DNA of 7,321 bases from Xanthobacteraceae bacterium (GTDB taxonomy: Bacteria > Pseudomonadota > Alphaproteobacteria > Rhizobiales > Xanthobacteraceae). Shown one piece after another: positions 6,680-7,321 of the stretch. The number at the start of each line of letters is the position of its first letter. The stretch's first letter is position 1. The notes under the pieces were generated by a model. It ran no database searches and was not told the DNA's origin. It worked only from the letters and a program-made list of their open reading frames with translations. The translations under genes were made by a program, and so were the position numbers. The stretch lies in NCBI GenBank assembly GCA_030043175.1, contig JASHYD010000825.1:1-7321 (forward strand), given 5' to 3'.

Positions 6680-7321
<642 letters not shown>

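Overview
The window looks like ordinary chromosomal DNA from a high-GC alphaproteobacterium, probably a member of the Hyphomicrobiales (the Bradyrhizobium/Xanthobacteraceae side). The reasons are the strong G/C preference at third codon positions, the style of the PheS/PheT proteins, a DUF4202 gene, and a DUF559 nuclease gene next to a GC-rich palindrome of a type I associate with that order. The taxonomic call is inference from protein style only.

Layout from left to right. (1) 1-201, plus: the C-terminal end of a [2Fe-2S] small subunit of a xanthine dehydrogenase/CO dehydrogenase-type molybdenum hydroxylase. (2) 202-296: a short convergent gap with two perfect hairpins. (3) 297-1457, minus: a probable two-gene operon, a secreted protein with two PAN/Apple repeats followed 6 bases later by a DUF4202 protein. 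(4) 1458-1753: a divergent intergenic region with hairpins and a good ribosome binding site at its right end. (5) 1754-3595, plus: a full-length KefB/KefC-type CPA2 monovalent cation/proton antiporter with an N-terminal membrane domain and a C-terminal RCK (TrkA-N) domain. (6) 3596-3740: a convergent gap with a bulged hairpin. (7) 3741-7321, minus: the phenylalanyl-tRNA synthetase operon, read pheS (5' part outside the window), a DUF559 endonuclease-like gene, then pheT (complete).

How the genes relate. PheS and PheT form the alpha2beta2 phenylalanyl-tRNA synthetase and are usually adjacent. Here about 520 bases separate them, holding a GC-rich palindrome and a small nuclease-fold gene whose stop codon overlaps the pheT start (ATGA). 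The antiporter stands alone; no KefF-type ancillary oxidoreductase gene lies beside it in this window. The PAN protein and the DUF4202 protein are probably cotranscribed, but nothing in the sequence shows a shared function.

I did not find a clearly new multi-gene system. The part most worth a second look is the nuclease-plus-palindrome insertion inside pheST, where the nuclease reads in frame but appears to have lost several core aromatic and hydrophobic residues. I see no tRNA, rRNA, CRISPR array, insertion sequence or prophage gene.
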